Part shown: positions 1 to 10,419 of the stretch, one piece after another
Numbering within the stretch: position 1 is the first letter of the stretch
Layout: every line of letters begins with the position of its first letter
Assembly: GCA_946902875.1 (NCBI GenBank)
Contig: OX336348.1
Coordinates: 18,191,741 to 18,255,740 of the forward strand
Direction of reading: 5' to 3'
Source of the DNA: Nematopogon swammerdamellus
Taxonomy: Eukaryota; Arthropoda; Insecta; Lepidoptera; Adelidae
DNA length: 64,000 nt
The notes under the pieces: model-generated
Database searches by the model: none
What the model was told of the DNA's origin: nothing
Seen by the model: only the letters and a program-made list of their open reading frames with translations
Program-made: the position numbers and the translations under genes

Positions 1-70
1 TATGTCCACAAAAAGCGATCTGCCTAGAGAATAATTTTTTTTTAGTTTAATGTAAAAATATATTTTTCAG

Positions 71-154
71 ATTTTGGACCTCTTATTCGCCAATTTTTTC
101 ATACACTCTGGGATCGAGAATCTCCGGAAGAGCCCGGAATTTATAAGTTGAATG
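71..154 (+). CDS. Internal exon of an unrecognised cellular gene
   Basis: A short exon bounded by a pyrimidine-rich acceptor ending in CAG at 70 and a GTAAGA donor at 155. The 84 nt are open in one frame only (codons from 73); the other two frames contain stops. The peptide begins FGPLIRQFFHTLWDRE and ends IYKLN with one spare base, so the donor is phase 1. The charged, Trp-containing sequence looks like real protein rather than noise, but I do not recognise the family. A terminal exon whose acceptor needs exactly one carried base lies at 32425-32582, so the two could be neighbours in one transcript (inference). It could also be a chance open segment between splice-like sites. Confidence 0.4.
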
Positions 155-1140
155 GTAAGAAAGCAATTGTTTTGAATTTTACATTAATTTTTAATTTAAA
201 TAATAAAATTTTTAAGCACAAAAATCCACAGGCCTCTCTAAGAATCGCGACAACCAGAGGGCATTGGAAGTGTACTCAAGAAATGAGCTTGTAACAATAA
301 TAAATACGTATACGTATATATGTAGGTAGTTCAACGTCGCCATCCATTCTATTGAGCTTTGAAACAACGTTTAATTAATACGTAGGTATTTGCATACTGT
401 GTAGTCCGAAAAGACGAAAATATTATACTAGGTAGGTAAGTAGGTAGATACACTACCTACACCTAGCCTAAACCACGGAATACTTAATAGGGCCTAAATT
501 ATACATTCCAATTACCTTTTTTTTTAAATATAGTATCTTCTGTACGTAATAAAAAAACATAAACTTAGTCAAGTAGGTATTTTGGTACATTATTGCCGTC
601 GTCGTCGTCGTCATTGTTTTGTTTTGTAATATCTGTCCAGTCCAGTCCAAAGAGAGAAACGGACGGCGCGGCGCGGTCGCGTCATCGCGAAATGCATGTA
701 TGCGCTAGCGCTACACATTTAGCTCTAATACTCTGCACACATAAGTTTAATAGGTAGCAAACTATATCCTTTACCTTTAATAAAATCCAACGTCTGCTTT
801 CTGTCTGTATGTATGTATGTCTGTCTGTCTGTCCGCTTATAACTCGAGAACCACTGAACCGATTTTCAGCTTGCACAGCGGGCACAGCTTGTAATATATA
901 TTTTCGGAATTGTAATTTCATTACCTTTAATTTGACACCCCACTCAACATACTTATATTGGAAAACTAGTTTTACATAAACGCCAAACTCATAAACCTAC
1001 CTTTTTTGGATTCGCCGTAGTTGGGTAAAAATAGAGCAAACACTTGCCGCACATGCCTCCAACATCCACTGCAAGCGTTCCGAGCGAGAATGATAAAAAT
1101 AAATTTTTCGAAAATTCTCTCGATAAAAATGTCCAAAACT
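155..1140. other. Non-coding, AT-rich DNA with microsatellites
   Basis: No supportable gene. It holds GTAG/GGTA-type microsatellite near 430-460, a (GTC)n run near 598-613, and a short GC-rich patch at 660-690. It reads like intron or intergenic DNA. Confidence 0.5.
785..935. repeat. Interspersed repeat with (TGTC/TGTA)n microsatellite
   Basis: A TGTATGTATG/TCTGTCTGTC microsatellite is followed by text about an ACCGATTTT core. A similar arrangement (TATG microsatellite, then GGACCGATTTTGATG) occurs near 34475-34550. Sequences of this style are common dispersed repeats in Lepidoptera; the exact family is not determined. Confidence 0.4.
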
Positions 1141-1149
1141 TTTAAACGG

Positions 1150-1375
1150 TTTTATTTTTTTTTTTTTTTTTTTGGTAAATTTATTATTTATTTCAAACGT
1201 CAACTTATTAGAAAATCACAAAATAACAATGAAAAAAAAACCTAAAACTAAAATTAACACCTATTAAATAAAAAAAATTTCATCCATCACCGCCTACTCC
1301 CCCACCGTGCCCAAAACACTAGCCGCGTTGCCCCTTTGAATCTCCAGCCCTATTCCCTAGTTTTATTTAGCTTGA
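1150..1375 (-). repeat. Truncated LINE/SINE 3' end with poly(A)
   Basis: Read on the minus strand the segment ends in a poly(A) run (T-run at about 1149-1172 on the plus strand). The body, with the phrase ACTAGCCGCGTTGCCCC, resembles the segment around 60600-60660 (CTTGCTGCATTACCCC), so both look like 3' ends of one LINE/SINE family. No coding potential remains. Confidence 0.4.
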
Positions 1376-1539
1376 CTCCGTATATTTGCTTGTTTCAAAT
1401 CATGCGACAACTTTTTCAACTACTTTTACTGAACCGATTCTTAATAAGAATCGGTATGCAAAGTTTCATAATATGAATACAATACACTACACACATTGAG
1501 TTCCCGTGACAATACAATATTATGATAATTTCAACTTGA

Positions 1540-2110
1540 TAACGAGGGTCTGATGATGGAGACAGGAGGTGGACAGTGGAACTCTTCAACCGTTACTAGT
1601 AACCGCCTCAAGTTTAGGCTCATTTGGTTGGTTCGGGCGAGTGCTCCATACTTCCACGAATACACTTGGTGACGAGAGTCTGATGATGGAGTCAGGAGTT
1701 GGACAGTGGAACTCTTCAACCGTTACTAGTAACCCCCTCGAGTTTGGGCTCATTTGGTTGGTTTGGACGAGTGTCCCATACTTCTACTAATACACTTGGT
1801 GATGAGGGTCTCATGATGGAGTCAGGTGGTGGGCAGTGGAACTCTTCAACCGTTACTAGTAACCCTCTCGAGTTTGGGCTCATTTAGTTGGTTTGGACGA
1901 GTGTCCCATACTTCTACTAATACACTTGGTGACGACGGTCTGATCATGGAGTCAGGAGATGGGCAGTGGTACTCTTCAACCGTTACTAGTAACCCCTTGA
2001 GTTTGGACTCGTTTGGTTGGATTGGACGAGTTCTCCATACTTCCACCAAAACACTTGGTGACGAGGGTCTGATGATGGAGTCAGGAGGAGGACAGTTGTC
2101 ACGTTGTGGT
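1540..2110. repeat. Tandem satellite, ~130-bp unit, about 4.5 copies
   Basis: Units start at about 1542, 1671, 1800, 1930 and 2061, each opening with a variant of GAYGAGGGTCTGATGATGGA and carrying the phrase CTTCAACCGTTACTAGTAACC. The period is 129-131 bp, so successive units shift reading frame; the ORFs across it are by-products. A second, shorter array of the same unit lies at 21505-21710. Confidence 0.85.
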
Positions 2111-2600
2111 TTTTAAATAACGGACTGTCCAAATACGCTTACCGAAAGTGTCAGAGACACATTGCCAGTACATAGGAAATTGCTCCGTACTAGGGCTAGT
2201 ATACACGTGAGACGTCCGTTATTTTGAACAATATTGCAATGCAACCCACCTACAATTCTTAAATTTCAAACACATATATCTAAGTGTACTACATTCTCAC
2301 TACATAACCAAGTACATATTATTCAATCATTTACCGAGCGTGAATTTCTACGATCTCTTCCCGCTGTCAGTCCATACAATTATTATAACTCAACTGACGA
2401 ATGAAAAAGTTTTGCGAGCGTCATCATGGTAATCGTTAACCTAATTGGGCGACCCCGGTTAGCGGGAGAGAACATGGTGATACCAGCCGGTTAAATATAA
2501 ATGCTGGATAATACGGGAATTCACGTTCGTCTCATTTGTTTTTATTTATTTTATCGAGTCAGGCATCTTCTGATGACTCCTGTCAGTGGTCCATTAATCA
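2111..2600. other. Non-coding spacer before the Penelope-like element
   Basis: No gene or recognised repeat. The 5' edge of the Penelope-like element is unclear and may begin within 2540-2640. Confidence 0.4.
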
Positions 2601-2979
2601 CATTAAAGTTAGGTGCAGGCCTTCAGTCGTATAGATTCACCGATTAACACATAATGTGCGGCAGCGCGTGCTAGCCGACTTCCCTTAGCGCGAGCACACA
2701 CAAAGCGAGCTATCAACGTATAAAAACAGCGTCTCCAAGCGGCGGACATCACTTCTGTACAAAATCTCCGCTAAAACGCGTTCGGTCAGTCTCCGTGAGC
2801 TATTCTCTTACTCGCGACTGCGGTATCGCCTACGAGCCACATCTCACCACCAACGCCGTCGGCTACGCGTCGCGGAGCCCTCACGGACGCCAGCTGCCGT
2901 CCGCCTACAGCGAGTAGATTGGAGTCCCCGGCCTGGGTTACGGCTTCTACGTTCTCCTTCTTCTTCCCCAGGAAAGGAT

Positions 2980-4051
2980 ATGTGGGAGAAGATTGACAAC
3001 ATCTCGCACGCAATGTCTGAGGCACACGCACGATTGATCGAGAGACGACACAATGTGAAGTTCGCGCGATTTACGTCCGCTCTAACACCGCAACGCGCTG
3101 CTGTCGCGACAAATACGGCATGCCGTAATGCGGTAATCAACTTGACAGCTCGCGAGCTGTCACCTGCGCAAACGTCAGTCCTCGAGAAAGGCCTAAATGA
3201 CGCTCCGTCGCCGAGTGTTATTCCGAGTGAAAATATCATTTGTGCGGTGGAAAATAGTATTATAGCCAACAAGGTGCCTCAGGAGGAAGCCGACAAACTG
3301 CGCCAGGACGTAGCGGTGATGCTGCGACGTGCGAAAATCCCGCTGCCTAACATAACGCAGCAAGAGCGTCTTGCCCTTCGTGAGCTCCGAGAGGACGACA
3401 GTATGGTGGTTCTGCACGCCGACAAAGGGAATGCTACAGTAGTGATGGGCACTGACGACTACAAGGATAAGGTGAGGAGCATGTTGGAGACAGACAGCTA
3501 CCGAAAAATCGCACACTCACTTACCCCAAAAGTGGTCAGAGAAACCGCCAAACTAATCCACAGTGCAGACTCACCCATACCTGCCGAAGTCCGGAAAAGA
3601 TTGCGGGAGGTCAATCCACAGCCTCCACGTTTTTATGGCCTCCCAAAAATACACAAGACGGGCACGCCGCTACGGCCAATAGTGAGCCAAATAAACTCCC
3701 CCACGTACTACCTAGCAAAACATGTGACATCAGTGCTATAACCGTTAGTGGGCAAGACGTCGTCTTTTGTGAAAGACTCTTACCATTTCGTAGAAATGCT
3801 GTCCAACATGAAAGTATCGCCGACGGATATTCTGGTCAGTTTCGACGTGGAATCGCTCTAAACGAACGTACCTATACGCGACTCAGTTGATGTCATCAAG
3901 AACAAACTGCAAGAAAATGACATAAGTATAGAGTATGTGAATATGTTACAGCACTGCTTGACGTTGAACTACTTCCTGTGGGACGGCGACTACTACGTAC
4001 AAACCGATGGGGTGGCCATGGGCTCCCCAGTAGCTCCGGTCGTTGCAACCT
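2980..4051 (+). pseudogene. PLE protein: N-terminal region and first half of reverse transcriptase
   Basis: The frame opens with an ATG at 2980 and runs through the PLE N-terminal domain into the RT. Typical PLE text is visible: LPKIHKTGTPLRPIVS (fingers), then SFDVESL (motif A, catalytic Asp) and [10 protein letters not shown] (motif B). The same frame is interrupted by TAA at 3739-3741 and again at about 3859-3861, and coding continuity moves to another frame near 4050, most simply by loss of one base. The upstream part (residues about 1-130) is rich in charged helices, as usual for PLEs. The protein cannot be made in full. Choice of the 2980 start is only the first in-frame Met. Confidence 0.85.
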
Positions 4052-5156
4052 ATTCATGAAAAATCTGGAAGAGCGCACCTTAGCAACGGCCACAGTCACC
4101 CCCGCGGTATGGTTGAGGTACGTAGATGACATTTTTGCGATATGGACACATGGACGACGGGCCCTACAGGAATTTCTAGACCACATAAACGCTGCTCACA
4201 CAAGTATAAGCTACACCATGGAGCTCAAAAGTGACAAAGGTCTAGCATTCTTGGATGTGTTTGTGACTCGTCGGCCGGATGGATCGCTGGGTCACACAGT
4301 GTATCTGAAGTCCACCCACACGAATAGGTACCTCCATGCCACCTCACACCACGCTCCCGCGCAGATACATTCGGTGGCGAGGGCCCTGGTACAGAGAGCA
4401 GAACGCATCTGTGATGATAACAGCATCGACAGCGAAAGAAAGACGATCACGAGCGCACTAAAGCAAAACGGTTACAGCAGAAAAGCACTGATGCCTCACG
4501 AAAAGACATATCAACCCGTGCAACGCGCCGACAGACAGAGAGCATTTTTACCGTACGTCCGTGGACTGACGGATAAAATAGGGAGAAGACTGAAGAAACT
4601 CAGCATTGGCACTGTGTTTACTCCCTACAAAAAAGTATCCCAGATGCTACGTTCGGTAAAGGATAAGTTGCCTCTCCAGTCTGCCGGCGTGTACCAAATC
4701 CCATGTAGCTGTGGAAAGTCATACATCGGGCAGACGAAGAGGAGCATAGCGACGCGGGTCTCGGAGCACATACGAGCGGCGAGACAACTGGACTCCAACA
4801 AATCGGCAGTGTGCGATCACATGGACTCCGGAACGAACCACTGGATTAGGTTCGATCAGGTCAAAATTCTTGCGACCGAAACACGACACGTCCCACGTCT
4901 CGTCGGAGAGTCCATCGAAATCAAGAAGCACGACAACTTCAACCGGGAGAACGCCTTCAAGTTGTCGCCGATGTGGAACCCAGTCATAGCGCCGCTCAAG
5001 AGAAGAAGACACGACGGACACGACCAGCCGGAAGTGGACACCGTCAGCGCCTTCTGTCTCTCCGCCGAGATCCGGAACGCACCTGAACCCTCGTCTACGG
5101 AAACTACCCGCACTGGCCACGGCTACAATCTTCGTCAACGACGGACGAAGATGTGA
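4050..5156 (+). pseudogene. PLE protein: RT palm/thumb and GIY-YIG endonuclease
   Basis: This is the 3' part of the same PLE coding region, open from 3978 but homologous only after about 4050. It contains the RT catalytic box YVDDIFAIW (motif C) and the conserved thumb, then a GIY-YIG nuclease near its C-terminus: GVYQIPCSCGKSYIGQTKR with the following Arg and the SEH helix, and further on a Glu in the VGESIEIKKH segment. The Cys-x-Cys spacing before the GIY-YIG core is typical of PLEs. In PLEs the nuclease nicks target DNA for primed reverse transcription. The open frame ends at TGA 5154-5156. Separated from its N-terminal half by stops and a frameshift, it is a pseudogene. Confidence 0.85.
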
Positions 5157-5193
5157 CAGTTCTCTGCCACCCGTCGCACAAGGCAGAGCGCTC

Positions 5194-5235
5194 CATGAAG
5201 ATGGGCCATACGCTTGGCCCGAAACGTCGAGCCAC
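5194..5235 (+). ncRNA. Degenerate hammerhead-ribozyme-like motif of the PLE
   Basis: The order is ATGAAGAT, then a GGGCC/GGCCC stem with an 8-nt loop, then CGAAAC. This matches the hammerhead core (CUGANGA, stem II, GAAA) except that the conserved C of CUGANGA is A here. Hammerhead motifs are known in Penelope-like elements. It probably no longer cleaves. Confidence 0.5.
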
Positions 5236-5312
5236 ATAGCTCGGAGTGAAACCGTGAGTAAAGCTGATTGATTTAAAATAATGTCTAACAACCACGGTAA
5301 TTTAAAAACCCA

Positions 5313-5367
5313 TATAAGAAAGAAATTATTTGGCTAGGAGTAAAGTTTTTATTAATAGAAGATTACC
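5313..5367 (-). repeat. Gypsy-1 3' LTR, distal fragment
   Basis: The 55 bp from AGAAAGAAATTATTTGGC to GAAGATTAC match 20842-20896 of the 5' LTR almost exactly. In the 5' LTR this text is directly joined to ACTTTTAAACAC, whereas here that continuation is found only at 9065. The LTR was therefore split by what lies at 5368-9064. The true LTR terminus may extend to about 5290. Confidence 0.75.
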
Positions 5368-7870
5368 CCTTAGAAGAAGGAGGGCAACATGAGCTATCTG
5401 ATTTGATGGATAGTTTTTTGCTTAGACAAACAATCTTCCAATATACTAGAGTGACAGATTCGTGTTCATCGTGCATTGATAATATTTTTACTGATTGTAA
5501 AGTACTAGAGTCAAAAGTATTTCCTGGAATATCATCAGATCATTACGCGCAATTAATTTCTATAAATTACTCGACAAGTAAGAATACTACTTCGGGCAAG
5601 ATGAAACGAATATCAAACAAGGTTCTGATAAATTCGTTAAACTTAGATTTACAATCTGAATTCTGTGGTAATAATATTTATAGCTTTAAAGAATTTTTCA
5701 ATATATTTATGAGATATCTAGAAAAGCATATGCCACTAAAACATATGTGTGTAACTAATAAAAAAACATTTGCCGACTGGGCTACTCCAGCTATTATTAT
5801 TTCTAAAGACAAATTATTTTATTTATATGATCTCCTTAAAGTTAACAATAATCCAGATCTTAGATCCTATGTTACACGTTACAGCAAAATCTTTAAACAA
5901 GTTACCATTACAGCCAAGCAACTGTTCCTTAAAAACAAAATTATGAATTCAAATAATAAAATAAAAATGGCCTGGAACATAATTAAAGAAGAAACTGGCA
6001 AATCTAACGACTGTAACACCAAGCTAGAGTTAAAAATTGGATCAGAAATTATTTCGGATAACACAACGATTGCCAATCATGTGAATAAATTCTTTTCCAC
6101 AATAGCCCATAGTACTACTCAAAGTCTAATGTCTAGTAAAGAAGTATCATTAAACTACCTCAAAGCGTTTATCCCTCGGAATTCTGAATCAGCCATATTT
6201 GCACCTGTCACATACCTAGAGACTTAGAGAGTAATTAGGGACCTTAAATGTAAACATTCCCAAGATCTTTGGAGTATCTCACCTGTATTATTGAAATCTA
6301 TAACAAGTGTCATCGGCCCGCTAACAGATATTATAAATGACTCTCTAAAAAATGGCATATTCCCAGATTCATTAAAAGTAGCCAAAGTTATACCCTTGTA
6401 TAAAAAGGGATGTCATAACAATGTTGAGAACTATCGTCCCGTCTCTATATTGCCGGTTTTCAGTAAGGTCTTTGAAAAAATTTTGGAAAAACGGTTAATT
6501 AAATTCTTTATTGATAATGAACTTTTAAATTGTAAACAATTTGGATTTCGGAAAGGACTGTCAACGGGTGATGCTATAGCTTCTATGGTAAAATCAATAT
6601 TAACTTCCCTAGACGACTCTCAGCATACTTATGGCATCTTTTGTGATCTGTCCAAAGCCTTTGACTGTGTAAATCATGAAATATTACTAATGAAACTAGA
6701 ACATTATGGTATAAGAGACAAGGAATTGCGTATATTCCAATCATATTTAGAAAATAGAGCTCAAATATGTGACGTCAATGGCTTAAAATCTAATGTAGAA
6801 TCAATTACAATGGGTGTGCCGCAGGGTTCTATCCTGGGACCATTATTGTTTCTAACATATGTTAACGACATCTCGAGCTGTATAACAGACGATATAGAGA
6901 TGGTAATGTTTGCAGACGATATTTCAGTTGTACTGAAAAACAATGATATAAGTAAACTAAGAGAATCCTTTTTAAATGTACTAAAATCTCTAAAATCATG
7001 GTTCGAATGCAACAATCTATTACTAAATGTTAACAAAACTAACATTATGCACTTTGCTCTAGGTACTCATAGACGTAATAACACTGATGCCATATTAAAA
7101 ACTGCAGAAAACTTGTCATTAAACCTTGCTAATGAACTAACTTTTCTTGGGGTAATATTTGATAAAAGTTTTACTTGGAAAGCCCACATAAACTCTTTAG
7201 CTGGTAAGTTGAGTTCCGCTTGTTATGCTATAAAAAAAATTAAAGAGCTATGCGGAACTCATGCTGCAAAGACGGTTTATCATGCCTATTTTGAGAGCAT
7301 CATGTCATATGGCCTTATGTTTTGGGGAAATGCAGCAGACTCAAATAGAATATTTTTATTACAGAAGAGGGCCTTGCGGTACATCCTAAATATGAAAACT
7401 AGAGATACTTGTAGGACAGCGTTCGGGGAGATAGGAATCATGACTTTACCAAGTGCATATGTTTACCAGAACATATGCTATGCCAGAAAATACATTAATG
7501 ATTCCTCTCTTAATTCCGACAATCATAACTATGATACGCGGTGTAAGAATAATGTACAACTAATAAGACATAGATTAGCTAAAACCTCAAAAAGCTTTAT
7601 TTGTAATAGTGTTAGATTTTATAATAAACTGTCTTCTAACATAAAACAATTAGATGATAATAATTTCAAACAACGGATTAAATTAATGTTAATTGAAAAG
7701 AGTTATTACACTATTAAGGATGCATTAACTGACCGTAATTTTATCTAAGAGTTTGACTACTGTTTTTTCCACTAACAAACTTTGACAATTTGACAATTGG
7801 ATACACTTTGTATCATTACATTTTTTTATATGACTTATTACATATCTTTGTAATAAATGTAAACTAATTT
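5368..7870 (+). mobile_element. LINE-A1: 5'-truncated CR1/Jockey-type LINE
   Basis: A non-LTR element inserted in the gypsy-1 3' LTR. Homology to LINE-A2 (45966-55514, opposite strand) starts near 5381, inside the endonuclease domain, so the 5' half is missing. The 3' UTR runs to about 7870 and is AT-rich with no clear poly(A). Confidence 0.8.
5403..7748 (+). pseudogene. LINE-A1 ORF2: endonuclease tail plus reverse transcriptase
   Basis: One frame is open from 5403 to 7748 except for a single TAG at 6225-6227. The first part is the C-terminal end of an AP-type endonuclease (CIDNIFTD, then SSDHYAQ containing the SDH box). After the stop comes a full RT: VIPLYKKG and YRPVSILPVFSK, CDLSKAFDCVNHE (motif A), GVPQGSILGPLLF (motif B) and MFADDISVV (motif C, FADD), then a thumb/C-terminal region ending at 7748. 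Transcribed alone, the 485-residue RT part is intact. LINE-A2 has a frameshift at the equivalent place just upstream of the RT. The element would be immobile because the nuclease is truncated. Confidence 0.85.
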
Positions 7871-8183
7871 TTATTTATTTTTTGACTTGATATAATATGA
7901 AGTATCAAAATTGACGATGGCACTATACACCAGATATAGGTAATTTAAATAGGCAGTGTGGTCAAATTCTTCAGTATTCATGTTTATGCTGTAAATATTA
8001 ATGCTCTTGTGAGCGGTAGTATGGGCAGGCCTTCGTCACTCGCTCAAGGTCGCGAGTTAAATGCCTACCGCTTGGCGTGTCGGTTAATGCACAAGTAACA
8101 GTGGGCTGTCGCTATCCAGCCAGAGCGAGCGTGCGGTGCGCGCATCTACTACGTTTCGTTTCGAAATCACGAAATCATTAGGA
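7871..8183. other. Presumed leader/promoter region of the THAP exon
   Basis: No coding sequence. It lies between the LINE-A1 tail and the THAP exon and is rich in CGCT/GCGAG-type words around 8010-8160. It may be the 5' UTR and promoter of the following exon, but no core element is convincing. Confidence 0.3.
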
Positions 8184-8281
8184 ATGTCGAAATCACGTCA
8201 TTATTGTGCAGTGGACGGGTGCAAAAGTCAACAGACAAATAAAAACTTGTCTTTTTTTTCATTGCCGAGAGAAGAAGAAAG
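8184..8281 (+). CDS. THAP-domain first exon (N-terminal zinc finger)
   Basis: Starting at the ATG at 8184 the 98-nt exon encodes MSKSRHYCAVDGCKS followed by FFSLPREEE, then meets a strong donor GGTAAGTG at 8281-8282. A Cys-x4-Cys pair near the N-terminus followed by an F-x-x-x-P segment is the start of a THAP (C2CH) DNA-binding finger; the second Cys/His pair and the AVPTIF-like tail would be in a later exon not found here. THAP domains occur in host transcription factors and at the N-terminus of P-element transposases. Because it sits inside the block that split an LTR, an origin as a P-element or retro-captured fragment is as likely as a resident gene. Confidence 0.55.
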
Positions 8282-8935
8282 GTAAGTGTTGTTTAGTAGC
8301 ATTTTGATTTATTTCTAGTAATTTATTTATTCATATAGTAGGAGGTCATTGATTTAAAATGATATTATTATATTGCCAATAACATTAGTACGCCGAACAG
8401 CGTGGTGTGTATGGCCTAATTCGTATAAGGATAATAGGTACATTGTAGATGATCATTGATCATTAAATTTATTGATCAAACAAAACTATCACTGGAAGGT
8501 TGCACGCAATGCACGCTTCGATGTGAGAAACTAATTGTGACGCTAACGCATGCATGAATTTGTTCGCATGAATTTGCCGTAGCTAAATATCATATCGTTG
8601 GTAGCTAGAACGATAAAAGTTGGTAGGTATCATCTTCATTTTATTCCTCACAATAAGACAGCACAAAGACACAGCCCTTAACGCGCTGAACGGCGCGCTT
8701 TCGAGATAGAGTTACACGACAGAAAGAGAAGCGAAATGTAGGCAATTATCGTGGTTAGGCATGCAGCTCTGGGCGAGTCAATTTGTACTTTATCGCGTCG
8801 TCGCAGAGTAGCTATTTCTTTGTGAGTGTTTGTACAGAGCAGCTTCTGTACGGAGTACTCTTTTCTATTCTGTGGTATGGGTTAATTATTTGTAAGTTAC
8901 TATAATATAATACTTATAAGGTACTAACAAAACAT
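8282..8935. other. Non-coding; possible intron of the THAP exon
   Basis: No second THAP exon or other gene is visible. The sequence is mixed AT-rich DNA without clear repeats. Confidence 0.35.
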
Positions 8936-9066
8936 TGTGACTTGCGAAGTTTGTTTGTCAGTTCTTCTTCGCATTGAATTTAGAACTGGCGGAATTTTCG
9001 ACATGTCCAAGCGTAGGTTACCTACATATGGATGAAATTATACAATAAACAATAAACAATAAACAC
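8936..9066 (+). repeat. LINE/SINE 3' end with (AATAAAC)n tail, copy 1
   Basis: The phrase TGTCAGTTCTTCTTCGC, then GAACTGGCGGAA and a tail of three AATAAAC units, ends exactly where gypsy-1 LTR text resumes. The same phrases and tail occur in reverse orientation at 22203-22335. This is therefore a retroposed 3' end with a 7-bp microsatellite tail. Confidence 0.65.
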
Positions 9067-9247
9067 TTTTAAACACAGGAACACAGATGAAAGTAGTCAA
9101 ATAGAATAGAATAGACGCCTTAATAGGCGTTTGGTTCGCGGACGAGCAGCGCTACGCCGTAGGGAGCGAACGATTGATGACTGAACTAGAGAGCGAATGC
9201 GCCGGCTGCTTATATAGGGTAGTGCAGCTGACTAGGCAAAAGTAACA
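9065..9247 (-). repeat. Gypsy-1 3' LTR, proximal part
   Basis: Matches 20897-21089 with scattered substitutions and small indels. On the minus strand it begins TGTTACTTTTGCC directly after a purine run (CGTGGGGGT) that fits a polypurine tract. It carries a likely TATA box (CTATATAAG, near 9209-9220). In copy 21089 an extra CGACCCT follows TGTTA. Confidence 0.8.
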
Positions 9248-9489
9248 ACCCCCACGTGAAGACTGAACATCACAGTCTAAGGGATGTTAAGGAAAATCCT
9301 AGAATTAAAATTTTTATGCAGAATTTACTATTTTGAAGTTAAAGCTATACAATTCAAAGTTAATGTCTTTTATAGACTAATAGAGCAAAAGATTACATAA
9401 AGGATTACACATTTAGTTATTAAGGTTAACAATAGGATTACAATTAGCTTCCACAATTTGTGAAATAGAGCAGAGCTCGACATCGTTAG

Positions 9490-10179
9490 TTTTATCTTCT
9501 CACTTATTGCTAACAGTTTTCAGAATACATATTTTACTATTATAACATGAATAGGATATATAGGCTGACATTAATAGAACTATGAGGCAGGTAAACAGGT
9601 AAAAGAGAAATAGTAATGACCATATGTCGCAAAATGGGGTTTGTTTTCAATTTTATTCAATTCTGAAGTTAGGTGATCTAATTTACTTGGATAATCTTTA
9701 AGATATTCTAGATTGATAGGTTTCAATTTTACAGGAGGCATTTCGAACATTGCAGAGTTATTTACTTTACAACATTCATCAAGAACAATAATAAAATCAG
9801 AACTTAAGTTTTCTATACTTAAATTAAACACATTTTTATATGACTTAAACACTAACGTTTTATAATACGCAATACATTTAGGTTTAAGAGTTAATACACC
9901 GGCTCCTCCGAGTTCGTACACATTGTTCACTTTCTTGTCGTCGCACTTCACATTAATTTTATTTGGTTTTGATATTACATAAATCCACTTATTATTACGT
10001 AAGGGTTGCCATATTTCTATGTCGGCGTACAGGTTTTCTGACTTACACTCTAGGGGTAGTTTCACATTTATTTCGGTTATTAAATTAATTTCACAAGAAG
10101 GGTTTGCAATGCTTGAGTGCTGATTTTCTAAAGGACACAGGTACTCTGTATTATCGGTTTGTTTACAGTTTCGTGACAT
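9490..10179 (-). pseudogene. Gypsy-1 env remnant (C-terminal ectodomain, membrane anchor)
   Basis: A 199-residue frame (10179 down to 9580) follows integrase in the position of an errantivirus env gene. It has several Cys residues typical of a disulfide-bonded ectodomain and no signal peptide, so the N-terminal portion, including any fusion peptide and cleavage site, is missing. Just past residue 190 the hydrophobic membrane-spanning segment and a short basic tail are found in a different frame (about 9620-9490), showing a frameshift. Insect errantivirus Env proteins are about 450-600 residues, so this is well under half. It cannot make a functional glycoprotein. Confidence 0.7.
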
Positions 10180-10204
10180 AGGTGCATTGTTCTCGGTTGT
10201 TATG

Positions 10205-10225
10205 GCGTCTGCCCTGCAAGGTAGA
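10205..10225 (-). promoter_or_regulatory. Candidate splice acceptor for env subgenomic RNA
   Basis: On the minus strand, TTATCTACCTTGCAG followed by GGCAGACG lies between the integrase stop and the first env Met. Gypsy-group env genes are expressed from a spliced RNA, so the position fits; the site itself is only a sequence match. Confidence 0.4.
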
Positions 10226-10419
10226 TAAGAATATAGGTCAGTGTTGACTTGTCGGCAACAGCTGGAATGGCGTTACGAGTGGGAATGGCGTAACATTTAA
10301 TAGGACTTGGATCACGAAGAAGTATAGAGTTAGAGAGGTTAGCGTTATGAATTTTAAAGATCCAGTTCCGACGTTAGAGTGTTCTTTATAAATTTATAAC
10401 TAAGTGAGATACCTTATAA

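Larger units (their letters stand above)
2600..5290 (+). mobile_element. Penelope-like retroelement, inactivated
   Basis: Penelope-like elements (PLEs) encode one protein with a telomerase-related reverse transcriptase followed by a GIY-YIG endonuclease. Both parts are present in order on the plus strand, but the reading frame is broken by two in-frame stops and one frameshift. The 5' leader (about 2600-2979) and the 3' region (5157-5290) are non-coding; the latter carries a hammerhead-like motif. The 3' edge abuts the 3' LTR remnant of the large gypsy element. Ends are approximate because no terminal repeat pair could be defined. Confidence 0.85.

Noticed and set aside
1569..2116. Series of overlapping ORFs with shared peptides as a repeat protein
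   Set aside because: The ~130-bp period is not a multiple of three, so the frame shifts each unit; it is a non-coding satellite.
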